Part shown: in pieces, positions 31,201-39,652 of the stretch
Numbering within the stretch: the stretch's first letter is position 1
Layout: every line of letters starts with the position of its first letter
From: a virus
Strand: one strand, 5' to 3'
IMG/VR virus record: IMGVR_UViG_3300034375_005370
Coordinates: 1-42,233 of that record
DNA: 42,233 bases
The notes under the pieces: generated by a model
Database searches by the model: none
Told to the model about the DNA's origin: nothing
Seen by the model: the letters and a program-made list of their open reading frames with translations, nothing else
Position numbers and translations under genes: made by a program

Positions 31201-32051
31201 CCTGTTTTTGCTAATTTACCTGGACCTGAAACCACAACTAAATTACCTGGGTCTGTTAGTAATGAAGATGCATTTTTTAAGTTTTCATAAACTTCTTCAG
31301 GCTTAAATATTAAACCGTATTGTTGTTGAGCTTTTTCTTTCCACCTTCTGCTTCTTAGTCTTTCTGATTCTGCCTGAATTTCTTCCTCTAGCTTTGGTCC
31401 ACTCCAATAGTGTGTTCCATATTTGGCAAGCTCTTTTATTTGAGTAACTGCCCCTGAAGCTATTCTAGCATAGTCCTCTATGTTTTGTGCTCCACTTTCA
31501 ATTATACTCTTTTCTAACTTTGATAAGCCCTGACCACCTTCATACTGTGCAACATCCTCTTGAGTTAACCCTAATACACTAGGATCTCTCTTTAAATCCC
31601 TCATCCCCTTATGTTTGAAGTGCTCTTTCAGCGCAGTAGGTAATTCTCTTGCTGCACCCTTTGCCATTTCCTTGATGCCAATAGCTGCTTGCCCAAACAT
31701 TCTAGTTGCCCTGCTAATATCCTCTAATATGTTTTCGGTAGGAGTTTGCAGATTTCTTTTTCTCTGCCTTATCTCATACATTTCTGGCGTTTCTGGTGCA
31801 TTTCTAGCTTCAGGTGAGTTAAAAATATCATCCAATTCCTCGTCTGTAGGATTTTCACCCTTTGGAAACTCAAACTCCAATATCTGTCCTGTTTCTTCGT
31901 TAATAACTTCAAGCCACTCATATTGAGTATCGTCAACAACTTCTTGAGGTTGATTGTCTAACTCTACCTCTGGTTCAGGCATTGGTGCAACCTGTTCACC
32001 TGTTGGTAGTGTTTTTCTATCTAAGCTAGGTGGTAATGCTCCGTATAACAT
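28209..32051 (-). CDS. large polyvalent ejection protein: glycine zipper, HEIGH metallopeptidase-like and C-terminal methyltransferase regions
   Basis: 1280 residues. Residues 1-130 are acidic. A glycine-zipper hydrophobic region (GAWQGATVGGTIGATIGGGW, about 334-353, continuing to about 366) could cross a membrane. NNAHEIGHAAFDSML (594-608) is a zincin-type HExxH-like metal site, with HEYSAEHY near 668 as a possible third ligand. Residues 1124-1270 look like an S-adenosylmethionine methyltransferase: ILDFSAGLGHG (1125-1135), GYEP (1148-1151) and NNAVLNVVP (1180-1188). It follows the other ejection genes, where T7 has gp16. It probably enters the host with the DNA and may cut host proteins and modify DNA; both activities are inferred. 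Confidence 0.78.
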   Translation of the reverse strand: MLYGALPPSLDRKTLPTGEQVAPMPEPEVELDNQPQEVVDDTQYEWLEVINEETGQILEFEFPKGENPTDEELDDIFNSPEARNAPETPEMYEIRQRKRNLQTPTENILEDISRATRMFGQAAIGIKEMAKGAARELPTALKEHFKHKGMRDLKRDPSVLGLTQEDVAQYEGGQGLSKLEKSIIESGAQNIEDYARIASGAVTQIKELAKYGTHYWSGPKLEEEIQAESERLRSRRWKEKAQQQYGLIFKPEEVYENLKNASSLLTDPGNLVVVSGPGKLAKTGMSIAARKSAYLPRMAAAIPKYSGKSSSWVLESKPIKYLAGKTTEVGKRQGAWQGATVGGTIGATIGGGWGAIVGGQIGAALGHLGGKAVPEFMYSAAKRAARTTEKLGENANQIFKMMTDPGTSKRFFLRVASNPEINPKIRGLAKKAYDMGGTKFGDYAFDTIADGIEIGALNAALEYAATGDVGEAGGAAATGLLGPVTAAFSGSKGGLGSGAGSKRQKNTIAQFIEEGLEKDQVKAFKKLPPEAQIQFASAKLAGNNFKLKILSNQEMVDMFGDKVEAAYDRLDNRTVYINGETATTKKVDELVGNNAHEIGHAAFDSMLNSPEGDNIIAALRLGTTGNKEVVLRDGTKIKGLSNEAVDYISGYNDALGGDVIRTYDDFLHEYSAEHYRLMFEKNPDIFESLDDTGLEFFSSAIRRTLEENGFIKQNGDEIKGAAQRLKRNPEIKKLINNWHQVKKIQDHRAKEEMNNELGYRKITPNEVSKIKTANPNMSIVSHKNAQGENMVGIVPDKKVKKDSIKNLKDIAETGGVVPFDLKNKEGNYGIILDRRFIQNLIMSQKGKIEDLSDQLEKYLTTLDNWENSTQMNKLANITMQYIGEDGKLTGFAANRIVAPFGIKLVQKKGGAIGVSLQFTDMHYLRENARLARRDMPEKYLNKDGSLMTVDEIIDDLNTYARDMYKKDSAMPERYKVLYGIKGPDKYVIPIKDTDLKKWAERQMKERTQSKTGYKQREGNARPTGEGNPYNTFKSTYIDGLVGIESIDVPSPSIAYNITKAKFMPKKKISNEVIPKEEGGDMPPATWDYLFANGYNPEDAKGTQITTTKGTYEKIGEKFINKNERILDFSAGLGHGTKALKDKGYNIDGYEPFSQPEKRVIDPDFENVNDIPSNSYDKIINNAVLNVVPEQTRVDILKGIYRVLDNKGEAFVNVMGWNSIKKTLNNPKTKLVGPREVITGKGTFQKGYKQSDFIEFVQKILPEAEVKKGVAGDANVIIKKP

Positions 32052-32059
32052 AAGATTTA

Positions 32060-33406
32060 TTACTGTTGCTTTTGTCTAATAATTCTGTATCTTTTATTTG
32101 ACTTAGCAGTTTGAGATTCTGCTATTTTATCCTCTGTAGATTTAAGCTGCGACTGAATTTCTTCATCTGTTTTTGCTTTCAGTTTTTTTTCTAATTCTGG
32201 GTTTTTCGGGAATATTTCCCTTAGTTCTCCTATATTTCTTGTTCCAGCTTTCAATATATCTAAACTTCCCTGAGTGCTATAATATAGCGTTTCCTCTAAG
32301 TCTTTAAAAATTATTTCTGCGATCTCTTCGGGTCTATTAAGAGTTGGCAATAAGTCTGCATATCTAGCGAAGTCCTTATCCGTTAATACTCCAACCTCAC
32401 CAAATACACCTCTGGCTAAATCGGCCACCATAGAAGTTTTTAGTGCGGCTATTCTGGCTGCCTTAGAATCTAATCCTGCCCAACCTTTCATTTGACTTAT
32501 AGCCCCTCCAATTCTCCCAGTTTTGGAGCCACTCTTTACGGCATCTTTATAAGCTGAATTTAGTTTTTTAAGTTGAATCCCAATTAATTTTGCCTTCTTA
32601 AAGACCTCCAAATCTCTACTCTCTAAGTTAGCTCCAAGAGATGCTTTATCAATTGATTGCCTAGACTTTGCTAGTTCAGCAACCTCCTTGGGTTTTAACT
32701 CTTTTGGAAGTCCTGAGCTTTCAATAAAATCTTGGATGTTTTTCTTGGAAACATCCACTCCTCTTTTGGTCATAAAAGACAATAAATCTTTTTGAGTGTC
32801 ACCAACCTCATTTCTCACTGCTTGTTCATATTCCATAGCACTTGCAGTTTTTCCGGTCTCTTGGGCTTTTTTAAGAAGAGATTCTGCTGTAATTTTTGTG
32901 CTTGGAGCCTCTTTTCCCATTAAACTAAAGTCTCTCAATTCAGACTTAGGCTCTTGAGATCGACTAAAAAAATCAGCCATAGCTTGAGTTGCTTTGTTTG
33001 TATTATCCCGTTCCGCTTGTAATCCAATAATCTTGGCTTCATCGAGTTTTTCTGCTGCATCTAGCCTTTCAGATTGTGCTCTATAATAGTCGGCCATCAT
33101 TTGCTGTTGAGATTGCTTTTGCTCAATTTCCATGACCTTAGTTAAAGCATCAATAGAACCCTTATCTTTTGACAGATATTTTAATTCTTCCTCTGAGGAC
33201 TCTGGAAGTAATCTTGCTAGCATTGTTTGTCTTCCAAGTCTAGCCTCTTCTTCTTGCTCTTTCTTATACTTCCTTTCCATGGCTGCACCCACAGATTGAC
33301 CTAGCTTCTCAAAAGCCCTACCCATAGCCCTACCAGGAGCCATTAAAAGCTCTGGTGATACCTGCTGAATTGGAACTGGTTGATTTGTAAAATATGGTTG
33401 TGCCAT
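32060..33406 (-). CDS. internal virion/ejection protein (448 aa), coiled coil
   Basis: Long, helical, charged protein: MAQPYFTNQPVPIQQVSPEL then coiled-coil segments (EQKQSQQQMMADYYRAQSER; AAEKLDEAKIIGLQAERDNT). It has no cysteine-rich or enzyme motif. It lies between the 387- and 1280-residue genes, in the position of podovirus internal core proteins such as T7 gp15. The ribosome site AGGAGAT before ATG 33406 is strong. Such proteins are ejected to help the genome cross the envelope. Confidence 0.68.
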   Translation of the reverse strand: MAQPYFTNQPVPIQQVSPELLMAPGRAMGRAFEKLGQSVGAAMERKYKKEQEEEARLGRQTMLARLLPESSEEELKYLSKDKGSIDALTKVMEIEQKQSQQQMMADYYRAQSERLDAAEKLDEAKIIGLQAERDNTNKATQAMADFFSRSQEPKSELRDFSLMGKEAPSTKITAESLLKKAQETGKTASAMEYEQAVRNEVGDTQKDLLSFMTKRGVDVSKKNIQDFIESSGLPKELKPKEVAELAKSRQSIDKASLGANLESRDLEVFKKAKLIGIQLKKLNSAYKDAVKSGSKTGRIGGAISQMKGWAGLDSKAARIAALKTSMVADLARGVFGEVGVLTDKDFARYADLLPTLNRPEEIAEIIFKDLEETLYYSTQGSLDILKAGTRNIGELREIFPKNPELEKKLKAKTDEEIQSQLKSTEDKIAESQTAKSNKRYRIIRQKQQ

Positions 33407-33421
33407 TTCTATATCTCCTAT

Positions 33422-34585
33422 CTAAAATGATGCGAAATCAATTTCATCTTGAGCAGAGAATTGTTGAACCTTTGGACTGCCTCCAAACATCCCTGCTATG
33501 CCTGAACCTATTTTTCCTAGTCCTGCCATGCCTTGTCGAGAAGTAAGTATATTGCTACCTAATCCCATAAGACCTGCACCCATTTGCGCCCTGTTAGTTT
33601 GTTGGGCTGCTGCTGCTTGATTCTGTGCAGATATACCTCCTGTAAGTAAAGCATTACCCGCAGGATCAAATGGATTAAATAATGTAGGCTGAGAGGTAGC
33701 ATACTGACCTGCCATGCCTAACATTGCCCCTGGCGTCATCGTCATTGCCTGTTGCAAGCCTGGTGCTAATAAAGGATTAATTTTACTAGCTATACCTAAT
33801 TGCCCTACTCCAAGTCCAAATCTTCCTACATCTAAGCCGTAAGCTCTATCTTGCTGCTGACCCTGCCTAAACATCTGATTAGCACCCATTGCAAAACCTC
33901 TTCTGCGTTGTTCTGCTTCAGTTCCTAGTCTGTATCTATTTAATACATCTTGAGCAATTGCAGCGTTATCTACAGCCCTTCCTCGCGCCTGAAATCCACC
34001 TCTAGTTGCTTGCTCTAAATCTCTAGCCTCTCTTGGGTCTAATTGTCTACCCAATTGCAAATCTGACAATGCCTGACCTCTCAGAGTTTCCTCGATCTCT
34101 GTAGGACCACGAGTAGCTTGAGCATCTGCCATTAAATCCTTGTATTGACCAGTTGCTAAACCTAATGTCTCATACAACTCAGGATTAAGTTGCCTAACCA
34201 TACTGGCGTAACCAGGAGCATACTTCTGCATCGCTTGTTGGCTTTGCTTTGCAGAGAAGTCTGTAGCCTCTCCTATGCCCTTTCTCAACCTCCCAAAAGC
34301 GTGTTCCATGCCACGAACACCTATGTCAGTCATCTGTGGTCGCCAAAAATCCTCTTGTTCTGCAACTAATGGCAATAATTGAGTCTGAGCACCTAATGTT
34401 TGATGTCCTATGTCAAGTGGATTATAGGTCTTTACCTTGGGCTTTTTAGAACCAAAAGTAGACATTGCTGCACCACCCAATGTTGCTGCACCACCTATTC
34501 CGGCAGCCCAGACAGCAGGAGCAACCTGAAACTTAGGAACTATGCTATGAAACCAGTTAAATATATTGTATTTTCTACCTGTCAT
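33422..34585 (-). CDS. internal virion/ejection protein (387 aa), Gly/Ala/Gln-rich
   Basis: The N-terminal region carries a short hydrophobic Gly/Ala segment (AVWAAGIGGAATLGGAAMST, residues about 24-43), a likely membrane-active helix. The rest is Gln-, Ala- and Gly-rich (QQAMQKYAPGYASMV; AQNQAAAAQQTNRAQMGAGL). This resembles phage ejection proteins such as T7 gp14 or P22 injection proteins. Ribosome site AGGA lies six bases before ATG 34585. It sits upstream of the two larger ejection genes, the order seen in T7-like phages. Confidence 0.65.
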   Translation of the reverse strand: MTGRKYNIFNWFHSIVPKFQVAPAVWAAGIGGAATLGGAAMSTFGSKKPKVKTYNPLDIGHQTLGAQTQLLPLVAEQEDFWRPQMTDIGVRGMEHAFGRLRKGIGEATDFSAKQSQQAMQKYAPGYASMVRQLNPELYETLGLATGQYKDLMADAQATRGPTEIEETLRGQALSDLQLGRQLDPREARDLEQATRGGFQARGRAVDNAAIAQDVLNRYRLGTEAEQRRRGFAMGANQMFRQGQQQDRAYGLDVGRFGLGVGQLGIASKINPLLAPGLQQAMTMTPGAMLGMAGQYATSQPTLFNPFDPAGNALLTGGISAQNQAAAAQQTNRAQMGAGLMGLGSNILTSRQGMAGLGKIGSGIAGMFGGSPKVQQFSAQDEIDFASF

Positions 34586-34592
34586 ACTAATC

Positions 34593-35180
34593 CTATAGTT
34601 TGTAAATTTTTAAATCGAGATGACACACTTTAACTCCTGCCCCCATTATATTAAAACCAAGACCAGACGCATTTGCAACTACAGCAGATGAAGCAGACCT
34701 AACATCAACATTTGATGATGAGGATAGTGTAAAATATCCACTGCTTTTTCTGTGGGAAATAGATGCACCAGCCAACGTCTCATAACCATGTGGTTCAGTA
34801 TATGAGAGATCAGCCGTTCCGGTTTTATCGTAAAGTATCGTTGTCCCTGTTCCATTATCCACATTGACAACTGAAATGATCTCATAATAATAATCTCCTG
34901 ATGGTAGAGTTACATGAGTGCTATTTACATGAACACCAGATTGATTATTTACAATTGTCTGAGTTCCAACCGCACCAACATTCCCGCTTGTTGTGCCGTC
35001 ATTAGTTAAGGTTGCACCTGTTATGCTATTTTTTACAATTCTATTAATATCTCTAGTGTAGTAAGTGTCAGCAGCATCAATAAAGCCTCCACCTACATCA
35101 CCTGCCTTTACATCTTGAACATGGAGAACTGGCTTAGATTGCAAGCCTCCACCGCCTAATAATGTGCTTAAATTTGCCAT
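34593..35180 (-). CDS. hypothetical virion protein (195 aa)
   Basis: Beta-rich, Ser/Thr/Gly-rich protein: MANLSTLLGGGGLQSKPVLH, and HVNSTHVTLPSGDYYYEIIS. A central module reads like a beta sandwich (VNVDNGTGTTILYDKTGTAD). It lies between tail and ejection genes, so a tail or fibre accessory is likely. Ribosome site AAGGT precedes ATG 35180. Confidence 0.68.
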   Translation of the reverse strand: MANLSTLLGGGGLQSKPVLHVQDVKAGDVGGGFIDAADTYYTRDINRIVKNSITGATLTNDGTTSGNVGAVGTQTIVNNQSGVHVNSTHVTLPSGDYYYEIISVVNVDNGTGTTILYDKTGTADLSYTEPHGYETLAGASISHRKSSGYFTLSSSSNVDVRSASSAVVANASGLGFNIMGAGVKVCHLDLKIYKL

Positions 35181-35189
35181 AATGTTACC

Positions 35190-35549
35190 TTATATTCCTG
35201 TAATTCTCCATTCGCTTTGAGTGCTACTGTATCTCAGGAAGAAACTAGCATTCTTAACATCTACAACCAATGTAGAATCTCCATGAATATTTGTTCCGTT
35301 CCCGTCTATTGTTAAGTTTTTTGAATCAAATGTATCGGCTGCATCTGCTATGCCAATCATATCTCCATCACTAGGAGAACTAGGCAGCGTCAATGTCCAT
35401 GCTGCACTCGATGTGTCAGCCATGACCTGATCTCTGTCAACTGCTGTATATGTTGTTGTTTTTACTGTCCAATCAAAACTTCTAGCAGCTAATTCATTAA
35501 TACCGCTAGGCTTGACTATATCACCATTACTATAATAATTTTCTGCCAT
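35190..35549 (-). CDS. small tail fibre/knob-like protein (119 aa)
   Basis: MAENYYSNGDIVKPSGINEL, with AAWTLTLPSSPSDGDMIGIA and DGNGTNIHGDSTLVVD. The strand pattern 'tvtLPssPsdGdei.i.d' is typical of short beta-helix knob regions near the ends of tail fibres or side tails. It follows the tail nozzle gene by 6 nt. The exact part it plays is unknown. Confidence 0.65.
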   Translation of the reverse strand: MAENYYSNGDIVKPSGINELAARSFDWTVKTTTYTAVDRDQVMADTSSAAWTLTLPSSPSDGDMIGIADAADTFDSKNLTIDGNGTNIHGDSTLVVDVKNASFFLRYSSTQSEWRITGI

Positions 35550-35555
35550 AATGTT

Positions 35556-37625
35556 TTATTCGAATGTTCTAGTTCCTCTAAATTTATCAATTGCTTCAGT
35601 GTTGACACCTCTAATTTCAGGTCTTCCTTTTGTTGTTTCTATCTGAATACTACATCCATAGCCTCTTTTTGGTATAGATGCCCTTACAAATGTATCTTCT
35701 ATGGTTGCTCCTGAGTTGCTTACTGTTTTTAGTAGTGTCTCACTATCAGGATTTTGTGTAATTGCTGTAATTTCTAATGAAGAATCTGCGGGCATATCTA
35801 AATCAGCCTGAAGTCTGCTAAACTTCTTAATCTGCTGATTACCATGAGTGTATCTTCTGGTTGTTATTTTCCCATTGATTTCTGTAGTTTGAGCAGAACC
35901 AGTTTCATCATTTTCTTTTTCTTCAAGCAGAATGAGTATTCCTGAAGCACCTACAGCGAATAATCTATGGTCATTTCCATAATCTACGATGTGAAATTTA
36001 TTTATTTGTAGCCCAGTTGGGTATGTATCAACAGATTCCCACGCTTCATTTAATATGTTGTAAACAAACACCTTATTGTTTGTAGTAGATGAACCAGTTG
36101 GAACTGCTATGTAGTATCTATTATTGTGATATGCTGCTGTTGAGCCTTCTACTGCGCTAAAGTTAAGATCATTTATCTGGTCGTCAATTGGCTTAGATAA
36201 AGGTTCTGCATACCCCTTTAATCTGTCCTCAAAACCTGATTGTAGGCTGTATACTCCCTGCTCAGATAAAAAGAAAATTCTTTCACCTATTGTAACAATT
36301 GTATCTCTAGCAATACACCCTACTTCTCTGGTTAATTCCTCAACGTCAACATTATCTAAGTTGTTTGATACATTCTTAATAAGGTGGATTGAGTCTCTAA
36401 GGAACACCACTAAATCATCTTCTTTGTAAGGACTAAACCCTACAACCTTGTCACCTGACCCATCTCTGAGCTTAAATTGGTTTTGAGCAGCATCATATGT
36501 GTCAACATCAAGTATATCAGATAGTATAATATCGTTTCTGGAGCCATCAGGATAGTCTAAAATCAATCTGTTTTGGTAATACAGCCCAAAGTTAGCCTTT
36601 GGCATGGGAATCAAATCTAGGCGATCCCTGCCCTTATATAGAGTGTCACCAGAAGAGTTACTTGTCCAGTTATTGTCTGCTGTTAATGTAGTATCTGAAG
36701 CAATGGATGCAACAAAGTTATATTCACCATTGACCTTAATTCTATCGTTTACTGCTAAATCGGTTTTAAAGTATGTATCTGTTCCTGTGACTGTTGCTGC
36801 ACCTGAAGCAATACTAACTGTGCCTGTTATTGAATTAAGCCCATCTGCTCCTATTGCTGTGCTTGATACAAGCTCAAAATCACTAGGAGAACTCAAATCA
36901 CCATCAAATTCTAATGGTTGTTTACTATCTCCGCGCAACATTACTAACTTATTGAGACACTGTATCAAATCTACATTGTCTGTAGAAGCAATGCTCTCTG
37001 TTCCTGTATAATCTACCTCAATAGGGTTACTAGCGTCATCTGGATCAACGAAGAAAGCTTTACTAGCAGATAACAGAACAATATACTCGTTTCCGTCCGA
37101 ATCATCTGTAAAAACGCCAGATGAGAATATACCATCATCATATTCTTCCTGTATTATTAATCTTTGTATTCCTGTTGCATTGGTGGGGTTTTCACCTGCC
37201 AATGACGTTCCTATGTTAATGCCAAAAACGCTTACAGAGGCTAATGATACAACACCAGTAGCATTGTAGCCTGATATAGATGCTCCTGTAACTTCGCAAG
37301 TATCTCCATCTAATAATCCATGCCCGCCTCCAACTGTATATTTAGCTACAGAACCCGCAGATGTAATGCTGTCTATATTAAAAGATGTTGGAAATGTGAA
37401 AGATATTGTTATCGGTGTTTTGGCTAATGATATTGCATCGGATAGGTATTCTGAACCTTTTCTTACCTTTGCAACAGTCTTGTCTAGTCTCATGTTTTGA
37501 GACAGAGCAAGCAACCCTGGTTCTAACGTAGTTGGATGCCTACGAGAATCCATTCCCTTCCACGCAAAATCTCCATCCTGTGTGATAGGGTCATCTAATT
37601 GTGCAAATGCTCTGAATCTCGACAT
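35556..37625 (-). CDS. tail nozzle/tail tubular protein B-like (689 aa)
   Basis: Long beta-rich protein with repeated propeller-like strand units: FAWKGMDSRRHPTTLEPGLL, VVFLRDSIHLIKNVSNNLDN, IVTIGERIFFLSEQGVYSLQ, YYIAVPTGSSTTNNKVFVYN. Starts of the type 'G.dsr..pt.l..g.l..a.Nm' are seen in podovirus tail nozzle proteins (T7 gp12/P22 gp10 position). It is the first gene after a strong promoter (37665-37692), and all following structural genes run in the same direction. It would form the tip of the short tail. Confidence 0.72.
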   Translation of the reverse strand: MSRFRAFAQLDDPITQDGDFAWKGMDSRRHPTTLEPGLLALSQNMRLDKTVAKVRKGSEYLSDAISLAKTPITISFTFPTSFNIDSITSAGSVAKYTVGGGHGLLDGDTCEVTGASISGYNATGVVSLASVSVFGINIGTSLAGENPTNATGIQRLIIQEEYDDGIFSSGVFTDDSDGNEYIVLLSASKAFFVDPDDASNPIEVDYTGTESIASTDNVDLIQCLNKLVMLRGDSKQPLEFDGDLSSPSDFELVSSTAIGADGLNSITGTVSIASGAATVTGTDTYFKTDLAVNDRIKVNGEYNFVASIASDTTLTADNNWTSNSSGDTLYKGRDRLDLIPMPKANFGLYYQNRLILDYPDGSRNDIILSDILDVDTYDAAQNQFKLRDGSGDKVVGFSPYKEDDLVVFLRDSIHLIKNVSNNLDNVDVEELTREVGCIARDTIVTIGERIFFLSEQGVYSLQSGFEDRLKGYAEPLSKPIDDQINDLNFSAVEGSTAAYHNNRYYIAVPTGSSTTNNKVFVYNILNEAWESVDTYPTGLQINKFHIVDYGNDHRLFAVGASGILILLEEKENDETGSAQTTEINGKITTRRYTHGNQQIKKFSRLQADLDMPADSSLEITAITQNPDSETLLKTVSNSGATIEDTFVRASIPKRGYGCSIQIETTKGRPEIRGVNTEAIDKFRGTRTFE

Positions 37626-37664
37626 ATTACTATTAAGTATTATTTAGGTAACTATATTTAATTA

Positions 37665-37692
37665 ACTATATTTAATTCTTGAATTTTGTCAA
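37665..37692 (-). promoter_or_regulatory. strong promoter for the tail/ejection operon
   Basis: Minus strand: TTGACA (37692-37687), 16 bases, TATAGT (37670-37665). Transcription would begin about 33 nt before ATG 37625. A second TATAGTT-like box lies just downstream. The boxes and spacing are identical to those of the promoters in the control region at 12.4 kb. Confidence 0.78.
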
Positions 37693-37693
37693 A

Positions 37694-39016
37694 TCACTCA
37701 TATTCTAGCACGTGCATAGATGCCCATACATTTGTAGTGTTTGCCATTGCTGTAGCATATATTACAAATAGATCTGAAACTGAACTGTCGTAGTTTTGAA
37801 CAGCTAAACTGTGTGTATCATCAAACCTAGATTGGCTTGAGCCAGAACCAGATTGCCCCTGTCCACCTGAACTTGCGGGAACAAAATATTCATCAAATGT
37901 ATGATTATCTCCACCTGTTATTGTTGGCTGACCTACATTATATTCAATTGCAGAGTGGGTAGAATCAACACTAGTCCAAGAACCACCCGTTACAGATGTT
38001 GGACTGTGAACTACCGCAACACGAACATAAACATCCTCTGTGTCTGCTAAAAAAGAAGTAGTTAGCAATTTAATTATTCTTCTAACATCCTGAGAATCAA
38101 AGGATGTTTTAAGTCTAGCAACCAAAACAACCTCTTCGCTTGTTCCTACATTGATTGGTGTTGCTTTAGTTCCAAATGCCCAATCTGAACCTACCAATCT
38201 ATGTCCCCCCTCTGCTACAACATCAACACACCCTTCAACTAATTTTGTTCCACTAGCTGCTGTTCCTGTGTTTTCAATCTCATATCTAGCAGGGAGATTC
38301 GGCTTTGATATATAAGGAACAGTTTCACCATCTGGATAATATTGGTGGCATTTTATTCTTTTGCCATTCTTTATAATACCCCACTTAACACCTACTGCCC
38401 CTTGCCATAAGTATTCTACCCAAAAAAGTAACCATTCATTCCAACTTGTAACAGTTTCACCGCTAGGTCCAGTTCCATCAAGTGGATCTATATTCCAATC
38501 TGCTTGAGACACCCTATTATTAACAATTGAACCACTTGTTTTTGTTCTGCGAACAACACCCATTCCAGTTCCATCATCTTCAAAGAAAACCCCATTGTCA
38601 TTGTCAAACATTCCAATTCGCTGCGAGACATTTGCCTTTGATTCCGCAAAAACCCCTGTCATTTTTGCTGAAACAGGACTACCAGGAAGGTATGGTATGT
38701 AATAAAATGATTGTCTAGTTACCCTATCCCCACTTGCTGTTGTTGTATTTAAGTCTGTTGCACTTAAATTAAATTGAAATGTAGAAGAACCACTCCCCGC
38801 AGTGTCTTCTATCATAGTGTGATTTTTCATACTAAAGGCAGCATGAGTAAATAATTCTTCCTTCTCTGAGGTTCTAATTCTGTCTGCAAAATCTGTGCTA
38901 TTGCCCCCGCTGCCTATTCCAACTTGGAGATTTCCCGCGTTGTCTACTCTTACCTTGTTTCTTTGATTTGGATTACTGTCTTTTCCTTCAATTCTTATTT
39001 CATTATATCTGCTCAT
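37694..39016 (-). CDS. hypothetical virion structural protein (440 aa)
   Basis: Beta-rich with aromatic clusters: MSRYNEIRIEGKDSNPNQRN, then RQSFYYIPYLPGSPVSAKMT and NDNGVFFEDDGTGMGVVRRT. The ATG at 39016, behind AGGATTTGAG, is preferred to an in-frame TTG six bases earlier. The C-terminus holds a Gly/Ser/Gln linker (SSGGQGQSGSGSSQSR) and a final strand region. It is likely a tail spike or head-surface protein, by position beside the holin-like and LamG genes; no enzyme motif is visible. Confidence 0.65.
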   Translation of the reverse strand: MSRYNEIRIEGKDSNPNQRNKVRVDNAGNLQVGIGSGGNSTDFADRIRTSEKEELFTHAAFSMKNHTMIEDTAGSGSSTFQFNLSATDLNTTTASGDRVTRQSFYYIPYLPGSPVSAKMTGVFAESKANVSQRIGMFDNDNGVFFEDDGTGMGVVRRTKTSGSIVNNRVSQADWNIDPLDGTGPSGETVTSWNEWLLFWVEYLWQGAVGVKWGIIKNGKRIKCHQYYPDGETVPYISKPNLPARYEIENTGTAASGTKLVEGCVDVVAEGGHRLVGSDWAFGTKATPINVGTSEEVVLVARLKTSFDSQDVRRIIKLLTTSFLADTEDVYVRVAVVHSPTSVTGGSWTSVDSTHSAIEYNVGQPTITGGDNHTFDEYFVPASSGGQGQSGSGSSQSRFDDTHSLAVQNYDSSVSDLFVIYATAMANTTNVWASMHVLEYE

Positions 39017-39018
39017 TC

Positions 39019-39222
39019 TCAAATCCTGTTTTGTTGTTTTTCTTTAAATTCTTTTCTTATCATAAAAGCTTTTCTGATCTGAGAATAGGCAGTGAATAAA
39101 GCACCAACAAGTGCTATAAATGCCGTCACGAATGCCATAATGGTAGTCGCGCTCTCCATCCATAGATAAGCACCTGTTCCTCCCGAAACAGTATACATTG
39201 CTAGTGCTTTATTTGCGTCCAT
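39019..39222 (-). CDS. holin-like membrane protein (67 aa)
   Basis: One clear membrane helix (SATTIMAFVTAFIALVGALF, residues about 24-43), perhaps with a weak helix before it, and a strongly basic C-terminus (RKAFMIRKEFKEKQQNR). This is typical of small phage holins, which open the inner membrane at lysis. A lipoprotein gene lies just upstream. No endolysin is recognised nearby, so lysis function is inferred from form alone. Confidence 0.65.
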   Translation of the reverse strand: MDANKALAMYTVSGGTGAYLWMESATTIMAFVTAFIALVGALFTAYSQIRKAFMIRKEFKEKQQNRI

Positions 39223-39224
39223 TG

Positions 39225-39644
39225 TTAGCTAACTTCCTTTACTATATTGTTAACCTCCTTGGATACCCCATTCTTGTCTGCAAGCTTGGCTACTTTAGCC
39301 TTAACCTCTCTAATAGCCTCTTGACCTGCCTCACTTTTAACTGCTGTTTCTATGGCAATTGCAGCGATCTTGGCTACCTTCTTAGCCTTTCTTCGCTTTA
39401 CCTCTAAGAATGCTGTCAATAGTGTTCCCAACACGCCTGTAACTGCCGTTCCAAAAGGAACTGTGCTTGCAAGTGGTTCTACAATATCCATGCTTTTCTC
39501 AACGATAGGATTCAATACGATTCCCTCATTGACATCTGGTGTTGCAGGGTTATCTTGCCCATTATCAACATACAGTGCTTTTTCAACTGTGCTGCATCCC
39601 ACAAATAGGAAGCATAGTGCTAGTGTCGCTATTATTTTTTTCAT
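39225..39644 (-). CDS. small lipoprotein (139 aa), lysis-cluster candidate
   Basis: ATG 39644 has AAGGA just before it; an upstream ATG at 39656 overlaps the previous stop. The signal peptide MKKIIATLALCFLFVGC ends in a lipobox (FVGC), so the mature protein would start with a lipidated Cys. A second hydrophobic Gly/Thr/Ala segment (VPFGTAVTGVLGTLLTAF) and a basic helical tail follow. An outer-membrane spanin-like or superinfection-exclusion role is possible. A Gram-negative host would fit. Confidence 0.7.
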   Translation of the reverse strand: MKKIIATLALCFLFVGCSTVEKALYVDNGQDNPATPDVNEGIVLNPIVEKSMDIVEPLASTVPFGTAVTGVLGTLLTAFLEVKRRKAKKVAKIAAIAIETAVKSEAGQEAIREVKAKVAKLADKNGVSKEVNNIVKEVS

Positions 39645-39652
39645 ATTTCCTT

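Noticed and set aside
36604-37011. Plus-strand 135-residue frame
   Set aside because: It is the antisense shadow of the tail nozzle gene, with Ser/Leu/Val-rich composition, no motif and no promoter, unlike the HNH frame.
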